Of a stretch of DNA of 64,000 nucleotides, positions 20,178 through 29,049 are shown piece after piece. Source of the DNA: Caulobacteraceae bacterium (lineage in GTDB: Bacteria; Pseudomonadota; Alphaproteobacteria; Caulobacterales; Caulobacteraceae); contig CANJLK010000011.1 in assembly GCA_947475465.1 (NCBI GenBank), positions 1-64,000 of the forward strand, given 5' to 3'. Below the pieces are notes generated by a model. The model had not been told where the DNA came from and searched no databases. It saw only the letters and a program-made list of their open reading frames with translations. A program made the position numbers and the translations under genes. The stretch's first letter is position 1. The number at the start of each line of letters is the position of its first letter.

Positions 20178-20324
20178 ATGCTGCATCTCGACGCCGGCAA
20201 GTACGCGGCCTTCCTGTGGCCCGCCTTCGCAATCAGCGCCTTCGTCATCGCCGTCATGATCGGCAATGCCCTGGCCTACGCCCGCCGGTGGCGGCGCCGC
20301 GCCGAAGAGCTCGCCGGCCAATGA
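20178..20324 (+). CDS. ccmD: Haem exporter protein CcmD
   Basis: A 48-residue single-helix membrane protein: MLHLDAGKYAAFLWPAFAIS, then a hydrophobic helix and the basic tail YARRWRRRAEEL. This is the normal CcmD layout (short periplasmic head, one helix, Arg-rich cytoplasmic tail). It stabilises the CcmABC-CcmE complex. Its stop overlaps the ccmG start (ATGA). Confidence 0.88.
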   Translation: MLHLDAGKYAAFLWPAFAISAFVIAVMIGNALAYARRWRRRAEELAGQ

Positions 20325-20845
20325 CCCGCTGGCTTGCGGCCCTGCCGCTGGCGGTGATGGCGGCGCTGGCGGCGCTGTTCGCCTTCTACGCCCTGAAGCA
20401 CGACCCGCACGTCAATCCCCACGCCCTGGTCGGCAAGCCCATGCCGGACCTCACCCTGCCCGACCTCGACGGCGGGCCGCCGCGCAGGCTGGCCTCGGCC
20501 CTCGCCAAGGGACCGGTGCTGGTCAACTTCTACGCCTCCTGGTGCGCGCCCTGCGCGATCGAGCATCCGGTGCTGGGGCGGTTCAAGGCCGCGGGCCTCC
20601 CGGTGATCGGCGTCGCCTACAAGGACCAACCCGCCAGGAGTCAGGCCTATCTGGCCCGTCTGGGTGACCCCTACGACTGGCGGCTGACCGATCGCGACGG
20701 CCGGGCCGGCATCGAGTTCGGCGTCACCGGCGTGCCCGAGACCTTCCTGGTGGGGGCCGGCGGACGGATCATCGCAAAGCACACCGGCCCCATGACCCCC
20801 GACGATGCCGACAAGCTCGCGGCCCAGGCGTTAACCGCCCGTTGA
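20321..20845 (+). CDS. ccmG: Thiol:disulfide interchange protein CcmG/DsbE
   Basis: A 174-residue membrane-anchored thioredoxin-fold protein that reduces apocytochrome c cysteines in the periplasm. N-terminal anchor (4-25), active site WCAPC at 74-78, and the cis-proline region GVTGVPETFLV near 135. The start overlaps the ccmD stop by 4 bases. ccmE, ccmF, ccmH and ccmI are not in the window and must lie elsewhere. Confidence 0.93.
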   Translation: MTRWLAALPLAVMAALAALFAFYALKHDPHVNPHALVGKPMPDLTLPDLDGGPPRRLASALAKGPVLVNFYASWCAPCAIEHPVLGRFKAAGLPVIGVAYKDQPARSQAYLARLGDPYDWRLTDRDGRAGIEFGVTGVPETFLVGAGGRIIAKHTGPMTPDDADKLAAQALTAR

Positions 20846-20898
20846 TCCGCGCACGGCCATGGTGAGGGCGCGTTAACCATGATCAGAGCCGGCCCGAC

Positions 20899-21162
20899 GT
20901 GAATCCGATCCGCCCCACCGCCCTGCCGCCAAGCTCGAGCCCCCAGGTTTCGACCGGCGCTGACGCCGCTCGCGCGGCCGCCCAGAAGGCTTTTTTCGAC
21001 GCCGCCATGGGCCGTGCGCCCGCCCCCGCCCGCACCGCACCGGTCAGCGTCACGGTGACCGCCACGCCGGTTCCCCAAAGGGTGGAATTGCGGCCCAGCG
21101 GCGAGACGGAAACGCCCACCCGGATCCTCCGCCCCGGTTCTCTCTTGGATATCCGCGTCTAG
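20899..21162 (+). CDS. Small hypothetical protein downstream of ccmG
   Basis: An 87-residue frame with a GTG start. It is Ala/Pro/Thr-rich, with a basic helix ADAARAAAQKAFFDAAMGRAP (split reading, residues 22-42) and a C-terminus ending RPGSLLDIRV. No signal peptide or known domain. Codon usage is that of a real gene. The stop is followed by an AT-richer stretch at 21190-21210. Function unknown. Confidence 0.55.
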   Translation: MNPIRPTALPPSSSPQVSTGADAARAAAQKAFFDAAMGRAPAPARTAPVSVTVTATPVPQRVELRPSGETETPTRILRPGSLLDIRV

Positions 21163-21212
21163 TCCAAGGCTAAGCTCCTGCTTAAGCTCTTAAATTATTT
21201 TAACTTTCTGAA

Positions 21213-21458
21213 ATGGGAACAGCCGCTGTTACGGCGAGTTTGTTCGCCATGGACCGCGAAAGTGACATTTATCAAGAAGCGGCCGCCCTCTGGCGGGAGG
21301 TGTTCGGCGAGCCGGCGCCGCCCCATGCCGACGGGGAGGCGCTGCTTGATGCCATCGTCACGCGAAGCAGCCCTCCGGCGTCCTACGACCGGCTGAACTC
21401 ACCCCACCTGCGCCCGACGACGATCACCCGGCCGGCTGACCCTGGACACGGGCGGTAG
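21213..21458 (+). CDS. Small hypothetical protein
   Basis: An 81-residue frame; an internal ATG at 21249 (MDRESDIYQEAAALWREVFG) may be the true start, giving 69 residues. The acidic helical N-terminal part followed by GEPAPPHADGEALLDAIV looks protein-like, with no recognised domain. It converges on the MarR gene with 7 bases between the stops. The region just upstream (21186-21210) is notably AT-rich for this genome and may hold the promoter. Confidence 0.5.
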   Translation: MGTAAVTASLFAMDRESDIYQEAAALWREVFGEPAPPHADGEALLDAIVTRSSPPASYDRLNSPHLRPTTITRPADPGHGR

Positions 21459-21465
21459 AGGCCAG

Positions 21466-22020
21466 TCAGGCGGCGGGGGCCTTCTCCGCCTTCTTCTTGG
21501 CTTTGCGCTTGGCCTTGTCGGCCTTATCCGGCTTCGGAGCCTTCGGCGCCTTGGCGTCCGGGCCCGTGGGCGCCTCGACCAGATCGCGCAGGAGCTCCAG
21601 CAGGGCCTGACGCTTTCCGCTTCCGCCCACCAGCTTCATCAGCCTGGCGTCGGCGGCGGCCATGTGCGGCTGAGCCTGGGCGAGGCTGTCGCGCCCCGCG
21701 GCGGTGAGGCGGACCGCATTGGCTCGGGCGTCCACCGCGGAACGTTCCCGCTCCAGCAAGCCCTTGGCGATCATCCGCTGGGCCATGTCGGCCAGGGTCG
21801 AACGGTCGATGCCGGTAATCCGGACCAGATCGGCCTGGGTGGCGCCCTCGCGCTCAGCCGCCGCCGACAGCACCGCGTACTGCCTTTGGGTGACCGCCCC
21901 TGGACCGAATTCCTCGGCGTAGATGTCGAGCGCGCGCTGCAGGGCGCGGTGCAGCAGGTGACTGGGTGAGCGGTCGAGGGCGGAGCCCCCATGCTTGCCG
22001 CCGGACTTGTGCTTGGCCAT
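21466..22020 (-). CDS. MarR-family regulator with Lys/Ala-rich tail
   Basis: A 184-residue protein. Residues about 20-150 form a MarR-type winged helix: FGPGAVTQRQYAVLSAAAER, TQADLVRITGIDRSTLADM (recognition helix), and the wing region ERSAVDARANAVRLTAAGR. The C-terminal tail (152-184) is almost only Lys, Ala, Pro and Asp, like histone-H1-type tails; this is unusual for MarR and may add non-specific DNA binding. MarR proteins normally repress a nearby or their own gene in response to small phenolic ligands or oxidants; no divergent target is obvious. Confidence 0.82.
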   Translation of the reverse strand: MAKHKSGGKHGGSALDRSPSHLLHRALQRALDIYAEEFGPGAVTQRQYAVLSAAAEREGATQADLVRITGIDRSTLADMAQRMIAKGLLERERSAVDARANAVRLTAAGRDSLAQAQPHMAAADARLMKLVGGSGKRQALLELLRDLVEAPTGPDAKAPKAPKPDKADKAKRKAKKKAEKAPAA

Positions 22021-22097
22021 CGCCGTCCCCTGCGTGGATCGCGCGGACAGTAGCGCTCATTTGCGTCTGTTTGACGACAGACGATCCGTGGACGTCG

Positions 22098-22682
22098 TCA
22101 GTCGGATTCCGGAGGCGGCGGAAGGTCGGTGGGTTCCATGTACTTCATGAGCAGCGGCACCTGGGTAAGCGAGAACAGCACGGTGACCACTTCCAGGCCG
22201 AAGGTCTTGAAGAGCACCCAGACGGACTCGCTCTGGGTCTGCCAGATGACGATGTTGGCGACACCCAGGACGACATAGAGCAGGCCGAAACGGATCGTCA
22301 GGGTCCGCCAGACCTTGTCCGGCAGGACCAGCGCCTGGCCCAACAGGAGCTTCAGCGGATTGCGCTTCAGCGCCACCCCGCCAAACAGCACCGCGGCGAG
22401 GACAAAATGGATCACGGTCGACTTGACCTTCATGATCCGCGGATCGTGGAAGACCAGGGTGAGGCCGCCGAACAGCGCCGCCATGCCGCCGACGAACAGC
22501 GGCAGCCAGGCCACCCGTCGCTCCACCAGTCCGCCGACGAGAAGGGCCGCGACCGAGGCGATCACGATGGCGGCCGTGGCCTTCATGAAGTCCTTGCCGG
22601 TCAGGAAGTACACGACCGGGAATACGACGATGGCGGCGTAGTCCACCCCGTAGCGGATCCACTTGCGGGCCTGTTCGGTCAT
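22098..22682 (-). CDS. yciB: Inner membrane septation protein YciB/IspZ
   Basis: A 194-residue protein with five to six membrane helices. The YciB pattern is seen: DYAAIVVFPVVYFLTGKDF, KVKSTVIHFVLAAVLFGG, NPLKLLLG and the region TLTIRFGLLYVVLGVANIVIW (in two pieces). The family affects septation and envelope synthesis. The start ATG 22682 overlaps the ftsY stop (ATGA). Last gene of the dapF-mtaB-ftsY-yciB operon. Confidence 0.9.
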   Translation of the reverse strand: MTEQARKWIRYGVDYAAIVVFPVVYFLTGKDFMKATAAIVIASVAALLVGGLVERRVAWLPLFVGGMAALFGGLTLVFHDPRIMKVKSTVIHFVLAAVLFGGVALKRNPLKLLLGQALVLPDKVWRTLTIRFGLLYVVLGVANIVIWQTQSESVWVLFKTFGLEVVTVLFSLTQVPLLMKYMEPTDLPPPPESD

Positions 22683-23620
22683 ACGCCCTGCTCCAGCCCG
22701 ACCAGGGACCGGGCGAAGGCGCGCGCATCGAAGGGCTGCAGGTCATCGACGCCTTCGCCGACACCCACCAGCTTGATGGGGCTGTCAGATGCCTGGGCCA
22801 CCGGCACAAGGACCCCACCGCGCGCCGTGCCGTCGAGCTTGGTCATGACGATGCCGGACACGCCGATCTGGTTGCCGAAGATATTCTCCTGAGCCAGGGC
22901 GTTGCGGCCCACCGTGGCGTCAAGCACCAACAGGGTCTCATGCGGAGCGTCCGGATCGAGTTTCTTCACCACCCGGATGACCTTCAGCAGTTCGTCCATC
23001 AGCCCCTGCTTGTTCTGCAGCCGGCCGGCGGTGTCGATCAGCACCACATCGTAATTCTGCGCCTTGGCGCGCTCGACCGCATCGAAGGCCAGGCCCGCGG
23101 CGTCGGAATTGATCGGCCGGCTCATGAAGTCGGCGCCGGCCCGCTCGGCCCAGACCTTCAGCTGCTCGACGGCGGCGGCCCGGAACGTGTCGCCGGCCAC
23201 GACCAGAACCTTGGCGCCGCGTCCGGTGAGGTCGGCGGCGATCTTGCCCAGCGTCGTGGTCTTACCCGAGCCGTTCACGCCGATGAACAGGACGATGTAG
23301 GGCTTCGGGCCCGATAGCGGATCGAACGTCCCCTGGCGCAGGGAGAGCTCATCGCCGATGGCGGCGGCCAGCGCGGCCTTGATGTCGGCCTCGTCGACGT
23401 CCTTGCCGAACTTCTCGGCGGAGAAGCGCGCGGTGATGCGGGCGGCGGAGGACGGGCCGAGGTCGGCCTCGATCAGCATCTCCTCAAGTTCGTCCAGCTT
23501 GGCCTGGTCGAGCGGCGCCTTGGCGACGAAGACGGAGGTGATCTGCTCGCCCATCTGCTTGGACGAGCGCGACAGGCCCGCCGTAAGCTTCTGGAACCAG
23601 CCGCGTTTGGGTTCGGTCAT
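22679..23620 (-). CDS. ftsY: Signal recognition particle receptor FtsY
   Basis: A 313-residue SRP receptor GTPase that docks ribosome-nascent-chain complexes at the membrane. The NG domain is complete: G1 GVNGSGKT (114-121), DTFRAAAVEQL, G3 DTAGR (196-200) and G4 TKLD (260-263). The acidic A domain of the E. coli protein is absent, as in most alphaproteobacteria. It is co-oriented with mtaB (36-base gap upstream) and overlaps yciB. Confidence 0.97.
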   Translation of the reverse strand: MTEPKRGWFQKLTAGLSRSSKQMGEQITSVFVAKAPLDQAKLDELEEMLIEADLGPSSAARITARFSAEKFGKDVDEADIKAALAAAIGDELSLRQGTFDPLSGPKPYIVLFIGVNGSGKTTTLGKIAADLTGRGAKVLVVAGDTFRAAAVEQLKVWAERAGADFMSRPINSDAAGLAFDAVERAKAQNYDVVLIDTAGRLQNKQGLMDELLKVIRVVKKLDPDAPHETLLVLDATVGRNALAQENIFGNQIGVSGIVMTKLDGTARGGVLVPVAQASDSPIKLVGVGEGVDDLQPFDARAFARSLVGLEQGV

Positions 23621-23656
23621 GGGCGGGGTTTAGCGGGGGAGCGCGGCGGCGTCACC

Positions 23657-24940
23657 TTACTCCGCAGCAACCCGGGCCGGCAGGGTCGCGAGCACCCGCT
23701 TGCCGTCGTGGCCCGTGACGAGCAACGGGACGATTTCCCCCACCTGGGCGGGTCCCTCGAAGGCGATCTCGGTGAAGTCGTCGGCCCGGGCCAGGCCGTC
23801 TCGCTCGACGAGGCCCGCCAGGGTCCGGCCCACCTGTCGCTGCAGATGCCGGGCCAGGGCCGCGTCGCCGGCCGCCCGCAGGCGCGCGGCTCGGGCCTTC
23901 ACCACGGGCCCCCTGACTGGGGGCATACGGGCGGCCGGCGTGCCGGGCCGGGCGCTGTAGGGGAAGACGTGGAGGAAGGAGAGACCCGCCGCCTCCACCA
24001 GCGACAGCGTGTTCTCGAACATCGCGTCGGTCTCGGTGGGAAAGCCGGCGATCAGGTCGGCGCCAAAGGCTACGTCGGGGCGCACGGCGCGGACGTCGGC
24101 GATCAGCTTCAGCGCGTCGGCGCGGCTGTGCCGGCGTTTCATCCGCTTGAGGATCATGTCATCGCCGGCCTGGAGCGAGAGGTGCAGATAGGGCATCAAC
24201 CGCGGCTCTTCGGCGAGGCAGCGCATCAGGTCCGGGTCGATTTCGGCGGCGTCGATGGAGGAGAGCCGCAGGCGGGGCAACTCCGGAACGAGCTTCAGAA
24301 TTCGGCCGACCAGCTGGCCCAGTGTCGGCTGGCCAGGCAAGTCGGCGCCCCAGCTCGTCACATCCACGCCGGTCAGCACCACCTCGCGGTAGCCCTGGGC
24401 CGCCAGCCGCTGGACCTGGGCCACCACCTCGCCAGCCGCCGCCGAGCGGGAATTGCCGCGGCCGTAGGGGATGATGCAGAAGGTGCAGCGGTGGTCGCAG
24501 CCGTTCTGGACCTCCACATAGGCCCGCGCCCGATCCTTCAGCCCGTCTATGAGATGCCCGGCGGTCTCGCGGACGCTCATGATGTCGTTCACCCGGACAC
24601 GCCCAAGATCGGGCCGGTCGCGGTAGGCGCCGGCGGCGCTCTTTTCCGCATTTCCCAGCACCAGGTCGACCTCCGGCATGGCGGCAAAGGCGGCCGGGTC
24701 GATCTGGGCCGCGCAGCCGGTGACGATGATCCGGGCTCCGGGGCGCTCTCGGCGGGCCTTGCGGATCGATTGCCTCGCCTGGCGCACCGCCTCGCCGGTC
24801 ACCGCGCAGGTGTTGAACACGATGGCGTCGGCCAGACCGTCCTGCGCCGCCTGTTTGCGGATGATTTCGCTCTCGTAGCTGTTCAGCCGGCAGCCGAACG
24901 TCACAATATCGACGTCAGGACGGTCGGCGGCTTCGCTCAC
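23657..24940 (-). CDS. mtaB: tRNA t6A37 methylthiotransferase MtaB
   Basis: A 427-residue radical-SAM methylthiotransferase that converts t6A to ms2t6A at tRNA position 37. N-terminal MTTase domain with C17, C45 and C76 (second iron-sulfur cluster); radical SAM CxxxCxxC at C148, C152, C155 (GCDHRCTFCIIPYGRG); C-terminal TRAM-like segment. I chose the GTG at 24940, which overlaps the dapF stop (GTGA) and starts at the conserved VTFGCRLNSYES region; a longer ATG version reads through dapF out of frame. Confidence 0.93.
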   Translation of the reverse strand: MSEAADRPDVDIVTFGCRLNSYESEIIRKQAAQDGLADAIVFNTCAVTGEAVRQARQSIRKARRERPGARIIVTGCAAQIDPAAFAAMPEVDLVLGNAEKSAAGAYRDRPDLGRVRVNDIMSVRETAGHLIDGLKDRARAYVEVQNGCDHRCTFCIIPYGRGNSRSAAAGEVVAQVQRLAAQGYREVVLTGVDVTSWGADLPGQPTLGQLVGRILKLVPELPRLRLSSIDAAEIDPDLMRCLAEEPRLMPYLHLSLQAGDDMILKRMKRRHSRADALKLIADVRAVRPDVAFGADLIAGFPTETDAMFENTLSLVEAAGLSFLHVFPYSARPGTPAARMPPVRGPVVKARAARLRAAGDAALARHLQRQVGRTLAGLVERDGLARADDFTEIAFEGPAQVGEIVPLLVTGHDGKRVLATLPARVAAE

Positions 24941-25761
24941 GGCAGTTCGCCCGCGAAGTCGACAGCGGCGGGGCCGGTCATGATCACGTGGTTGTCCTCG
25001 GCCCGCCACTCGATCAGCAGGTCGCCGCCGTCCAGCTTCAGCACTGCCGAGCGGTCAGTGAGGTCCCGCCGCGCCGCCGCCACAAGGGCCGCGCAGGCGC
25101 CGGTGCCGCAGGCCTGGGTCAGACCCGCGCCGCGCTCCCAGACCCTCAGGCGGATGTGGTCGCGGTCCAGCACCTGGGCGAAGCCGACGTTGACCTGCTC
25201 GGGGAACAGGGGATGGCGTTCGATGACCGGGCCCGCCGTGGCGATCGGCGCGGTGGCGATGTCGTCGACGAAGAACACCACGTGCGGATTGCCCATGGAG
25301 ACACATCCGGGCGCCACCGTCAGGGCGGGCTCCTCGGTGAGGCTGGTCTCCAGGGCGCGGGTGTCCTGGGCGAAGGCCAGGGGGATCTGTGACCAGTCGA
25401 GGCCAGGCTCGCCCATGTCGACGCTGACCAGCCGCTCGCCGGCGCGGGTGGCGATCAGGCGGCCGGCCCTGGTGTCGATGGTGGCCACATCCGTGCCGCC
25501 CGCCTGCATCAGCAGCCAGCCCACGCAGCGGGCGCCGTTGCCACAGGCCGAGACCTCCTCGCCGTCGGCGTTCCAGAAGCGGACGCTGGCGTCGGCGCCC
25601 TCCCCCTTGTCGATGGCGATCAGCTGGTCGCAGCCGACGCCGTTGACGCGGTCGGCGATGGCGCGCACTTCAGCAGGCGTGGGCGAAAACGGCGCGGAGC
25701 GGGCTTCGACCACGACAAAGTCGTTGCCGAGCCCATTCATCTTCAGGAACGGACGGGTCAT
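24937..25761 (-). CDS. dapF: Diaminopimelate epimerase
   Basis: A 274-residue epimerase that converts LL- to meso-diaminopimelate for lysine and peptidoglycan. Both catalytic cysteines are present: C73 in ACGNGARC and C218 in ACGTGAC. MTRPFLKMNGLGNDFVVV is the classical N-terminus, supporting ATG 25761. First gene of a four-gene operon; divergent from the prolyl oligopeptidase with 80 bases between. Confidence 0.97.
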   Translation of the reverse strand: MTRPFLKMNGLGNDFVVVEARSAPFSPTPAEVRAIADRVNGVGCDQLIAIDKGEGADASVRFWNADGEEVSACGNGARCVGWLLMQAGGTDVATIDTRAGRLIATRAGERLVSVDMGEPGLDWSQIPLAFAQDTRALETSLTEEPALTVAPGCVSMGNPHVVFFVDDIATAPIATAGPVIERHPLFPEQVNVGFAQVLDRDHIRLRVWERGAGLTQACGTGACAALVAAARRDLTDRSAVLKLDGGDLLIEWRAEDNHVIMTGPAAVDFAGELP

Positions 25762-25841
25762 GGGCCGCCATATAGGCGAGATCGGCCCCAAAGGCACGTC
25801 GCGCGCGACAGCACCGTTCCCACAGGCTTAGAAATACGGGC

Positions 25842-27917
25842 ATGAAAGCTCTCGTCTGCGCGTTCGCCGCGCTTGCCCTGGCCACCCCCATCGCCCACGC
25901 CCAGCCCGCCACCGACGACCCCTTCCAATGGCTGGAGGACATCGACGCGCCGCGTTCGATGGCCTGGGTCGAGGGTCAGAACGCCAAGGCCGCCAAGCGT
26001 CTGGAGGCGGATCCGCGTTACGAGACGTTTCGGAGCGAGGCGCGCGCCATATTCACCGCCCAGGACCGCGTTCCAACGCCCCGCTTCCGGGCCGGCGGGA
26101 TCGACAATTTCTGGCAGGACGCGGGCAATGTTCACGGCGTCTGGCGGCACACCAGCCTCGCCTCCTACCGAACGGCGCAGCCGCAGTGGGAGACCCTGCT
26201 GGATCTCGGTGCGCTCTCGAAAGCCGAGGGCAAGAACTGGATCTGGAAGGGCGCCGACTGCCTGAGGCCCGCCCAGACCACCTGCCTTGTCCGCCTCTCC
26301 GACGGCGGCGGCGATGCCGTGGAGGTGCGCGAGTTCGACACCGTAACCAGGTCGTTCGTGGCCGGAGGCTTCCGGTTCGAGACCGGCAAGCAGAACATCG
26401 ACTGGATCGACCGCGACACGCTCTTCGTCGGCCGCGAATGGACCCCCGGCGAAGTGACCGCGTCCGGCTATGCCTATGTGCTCAAGATCGTGAAGCGAGG
26501 CGCCGCACCCGTAGAGGTCTTCCGGGGCCAGCCTTCCGATGTTGGCGCTACGCCGATCGTCCTGCTGGGTGAGAACGGCCACGCCGACGCCCTGCTGGTC
26601 CGCCGCACGATCACCTTTTTCGAGGGCGAGTTCAGCCTGCTCGCCGACAAGGGCCTTGCGCCGATCCCGCTGCCGCGCAAGTCCGAGTTCGACACCTATG
26701 TCGATGGCCAGGCGGTGTTCACGATCAAGGAAGCCTGGAGGGGCTTCGCCGCAGGGGCGGTGATCTCCTACGACCTGGCCGACCTGAAGCGCGACCCGGC
26801 GACGGCGAAAGCCCAGCTGGTCTATCAGCCGGGACCGCGCGAGGCCGTCGAGAGCGTCTCGTCCACTCGGGATCGGCTGGCCATCGTTCTGCTGGACAAC
26901 GTCAAGGGTGCGGTGGACGTCTATGACCATAAGGCCGGCGTCTGGCTGGGGCGGCGGCTAGGCCTGCCAGCGGACGCCAACATCGTCCTCGTGGACGCAG
27001 CCGGCGACGACAACCGCATGTTTCTCAGTGTCGAGGGCTTCCTGGACGCGACAGCCCTTTGGCTGGCCGACGCCGACGACGGTCGCGTGGACCGGATCAA
27101 GGCCCTGCCGCCGCGCTTCGACGCCTCGAAGGACCTGGTCGAACAACACTTCGCCATCTCTTCGGACGGGACCAAGATCCCCTACTTCCTGGTGCGGCCC
27201 AAGGCCATGAAAGGCGATGGATCGACGCCGACCCAGATGTTCGGATATGGCGGCTTCGAGGTCGCCGAACCGCCCGCCTACATCCCCCAGATGGGCAAGC
27301 TGTGGCTGGAACGGGGCGGCGCCTATGTGATCGCCAACATCCGCGGCGGCGGCGAATTCGGACCGGCCTGGCACGAGGCGGTGCTGCGCGAGAAGCGCCA
27401 GCTGGCCTTCGACGACTTCGCCGCGGTGGCCCGCGACCTGATCGCGCGGAAGGTCACCTCGCCCAGGCGGCTGGGCATCTACGGCCGGTCCAACGGCGGG
27501 GTGCTCACCACCGTGTCCATGACCCAGCATCCGGAGCTCTGGAACGCCATCGTCATCGAGAGCCCGCTGATCGACATGCTGCGCTACAACCACTTGTCGG
27601 CAGGCGCATCTTGGGTGGGTGAATATGGCGATCCCGACGTGGCTGCCGACCGCGCCTTCATCGCCAGATATTCCGGCTATCAGAACCTGAAGTCCGGGAT
27701 GAAATATCCAGAGGTCTACATCACCACCAACACCCGTGACGACCGGGTGCACCCGGGCCATGCGCGGAAGTTCGCGGCCAGGCTGGAGGCCATGGGCATC
27801 CCCTACCTGTTCTACGAACAAACCTTCGGCGGCCACGCCAACGACGCCGACCCCGAACTCAACGCCCGCCGTTGGGCCCGGCACTATGTCTACCTGGCGC
27901 AGAAGCTGATGGATTAG
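25842..27917 (+). CDS. Secreted prolyl oligopeptidase family serine peptidase (S9A)
   Basis: A 691-residue exported peptidase. Signal peptide about 1-20 (MKALVCAFAALALATPIAHA), N-terminal DPFQWLEDIDAPRSMAWVE typical of S9A, a beta-propeller part, and a C-terminal alpha/beta hydrolase domain from about 440. Catalytic triad as read: S550 in GRSNGG, D634 in TRDDRVHPGH, H665 in GGHANDAD. The usual nucleophile elbow is GGSNGG; Arg replaces the second Gly. Cleaves short peptides after proline in the periplasm (family knowledge). Monocistronic. Confidence 0.93.
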   Translation: MKALVCAFAALALATPIAHAQPATDDPFQWLEDIDAPRSMAWVEGQNAKAAKRLEADPRYETFRSEARAIFTAQDRVPTPRFRAGGIDNFWQDAGNVHGVWRHTSLASYRTAQPQWETLLDLGALSKAEGKNWIWKGADCLRPAQTTCLVRLSDGGGDAVEVREFDTVTRSFVAGGFRFETGKQNIDWIDRDTLFVGREWTPGEVTASGYAYVLKIVKRGAAPVEVFRGQPSDVGATPIVLLGENGHADALLVRRTITFFEGEFSLLADKGLAPIPLPRKSEFDTYVDGQAVFTIKEAWRGFAAGAVISYDLADLKRDPATAKAQLVYQPGPREAVESVSSTRDRLAIVLLDNVKGAVDVYDHKAGVWLGRRLGLPADANIVLVDAAGDDNRMFLSVEGFLDATALWLADADDGRVDRIKALPPRFDASKDLVEQHFAISSDGTKIPYFLVRPKAMKGDGSTPTQMFGYGGFEVAEPPAYIPQMGKLWLERGGAYVIANIRGGGEFGPAWHEAVLREKRQLAFDDFAAVARDLIARKVTSPRRLGIYGRSNGGVLTTVSMTQHPELWNAIVIESPLIDMLRYNHLSAGASWVGEYGDPDVAADRAFIARYSGYQNLKSGMKYPEVYITTNTRDDRVHPGHARKFAARLEAMGIPYLFYEQTFGGHANDADPELNARRWARHYVYLAQKLMD

Positions 27918-27994
27918 CGTCGGCGCGAAGATGCAAGCACGGCCAGACCGATCCGCCTGAGCTCAGGCGCAGGGCCATGTTCTCGGATATGGCC

Positions 27995-28219
27995 CTAACC
28001 GTCAGCGAACATGTTGATGGAAAAGAGCTTCTGATTGGCCTCGTCGGTCACGGTGACTTCAAACCGCTCGTGCGCCCAAAACTCATCCGGATTGTCCCGA
28101 AGGACTTCGGAAAGGACGACAAGGGCCGACGCCTTCGCCGCCTCAAGGTCGGGGAGTTCCGTTCCTTCCCTGTCCGGGAAGCGACGACCGTCTTCAGTGT
28201 GGAAAAAGTAGCGAGGCAT
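27995..28219 (-). CDS. DUF6894-type small protein
   Basis: A 74-residue protein starting MPRYFFHTEDGRRFPDREG (ATG 28219; an ATG at 28237 would add six residues). The pattern P-R-Y-F-F-H, followed by D-x-x-G-x-E-L-P-D-L-x-x-A, is that of a small family common in alphaproteobacteria (DUF6894). Function unknown. It stands alone between two unrelated genes. Confidence 0.75.
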   Translation of the reverse strand: MPRYFFHTEDGRRFPDREGTELPDLEAAKASALVVLSEVLRDNPDEFWAHERFEVTVTDEANQKLFSINMFADG

Positions 28220-28355
28220 CCGATCACGTTGAGCCATATCCCCAGGCTTCGCGCTAACCTATGACATCCCGACCTCGCCCCGGTCTTGATCGCAGCCCGA
28301 GACAAGCTGGTGAGGGGCCGATTCAGCGGTGAGCTGCGGCTCACCGAGGAACCCG

Positions 28356-28946
28356 TTAGCTCTTCTCTATGGCCGTGGCGGCTTCGTCGATGAGGGCGAC
28401 GACGCGGTCGATCTCCTCAGGCTTGATCGGGCGGCGGGACAGGCGAGCTTGAAGGGCCATGCCGAGGTTGGCCATGGCGCGGCCAATGCGGGGCCTTGTG
28501 GTGTCGGCGCCCTCGGCCGCCTCGGCCATGCGGGCGAAGACGGCGTCGACGCCGGCCTGGTTGGCGGCCAGGGCTTCGCGACCGGCCTCGGTGGCCTCGA
28601 ACAGCTTGCGACTGGCGTCGGGCGATGTCGGGCGGATGAAGCCCTCGTCTTCGAGCAGGGCGAGTGTCGGATAGATCACGCCAGGGCTCGGCCGATAGGC
28701 ACCGCCGGTGCGGTCTTCCAGTTCCTTGATCAGTTCGTAGCCGTGGCGCGGCTGCTCGGCGATCAGGGCCAGGACGATGAAGCGAAGGTCCCCGTGTTCC
28801 AGGAACCGGCCGATCCGACCGCCGCGATGACGGCCGGGGCCGCCCCGTCCGCTCATGTGTCCGGCCAGATGGGCGCCCATGTGGCCCCAGGGACCGCGGC
28901 CGCGCCGCTCTTGGTCGTGGCCGAAAAAGTGATGGTGTCTGTGCAT
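28356..28946 (-). CDS. PadR-family repressor with His-rich N-terminus, YqjI-like
   Basis: A 196-residue regulator. Residues 1-45 are His/Gly-rich (MHRHHHFFGHDQE, HMGAHLAGHMSG, GRHRGGR), and a PadR winged helix follows: LRFIVLALIAEQPRHGYELI, PSPGVIYPTLALLEDEGFI. The order of His-rich extension, GRF-L/F-x-HG-x-LR, then PadR domain is that of YqjI, a nickel-responsive repressor in E. coli (family knowledge). Inference: metal-responsive repression of itself and perhaps other genes. A palindromic site at 28981-29028 lies directly upstream. No yqjH-like ferric reductase is nearby. Confidence 0.86.
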   Translation of the reverse strand: MHRHHHFFGHDQERRGRGPWGHMGAHLAGHMSGRGGPGRHRGGRIGRFLEHGDLRFIVLALIAEQPRHGYELIKELEDRTGGAYRPSPGVIYPTLALLEDEGFIRPTSPDASRKLFEATEAGREALAANQAGVDAVFARMAEAAEGADTTRPRIGRAMANLGMALQARLSRRPIKPEEIDRVVALIDEAATAIEKS

Positions 28947-28980
28947 ATCGAAAGCCCCCTCCTTAGGGGCACTATCGATA

Positions 28981-29028
28981 TATCTAAATCGTTTCCACGA
29001 GGCAAGCGTATTTAGATATGTCTAAATA
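28981..29028. promoter_or_regulatory. Palindromic operator upstream of the PadR gene
   Basis: TATTTAGATATGTCTAAATA at 29009-29028 is a perfect palindrome (8-base arms, 4-base centre). A second half-site TCTAAAT occurs at 28983-28989. These AT-rich arms stand out in a GC-rich genome and lie 35-82 bases upstream of the PadR start. Likely autoregulatory site; binding has not been shown. Confidence 0.65.
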
Positions 29029-29049
29029 CGCTTTAAGATTGGCTGCCGC

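Noticed and set aside
23708-25831. A 707-codon plus-strand frame opposite mtaB and dapF
   Set aside because: Antisense shadow; both minus-strand genes have complete catalytic motifs.
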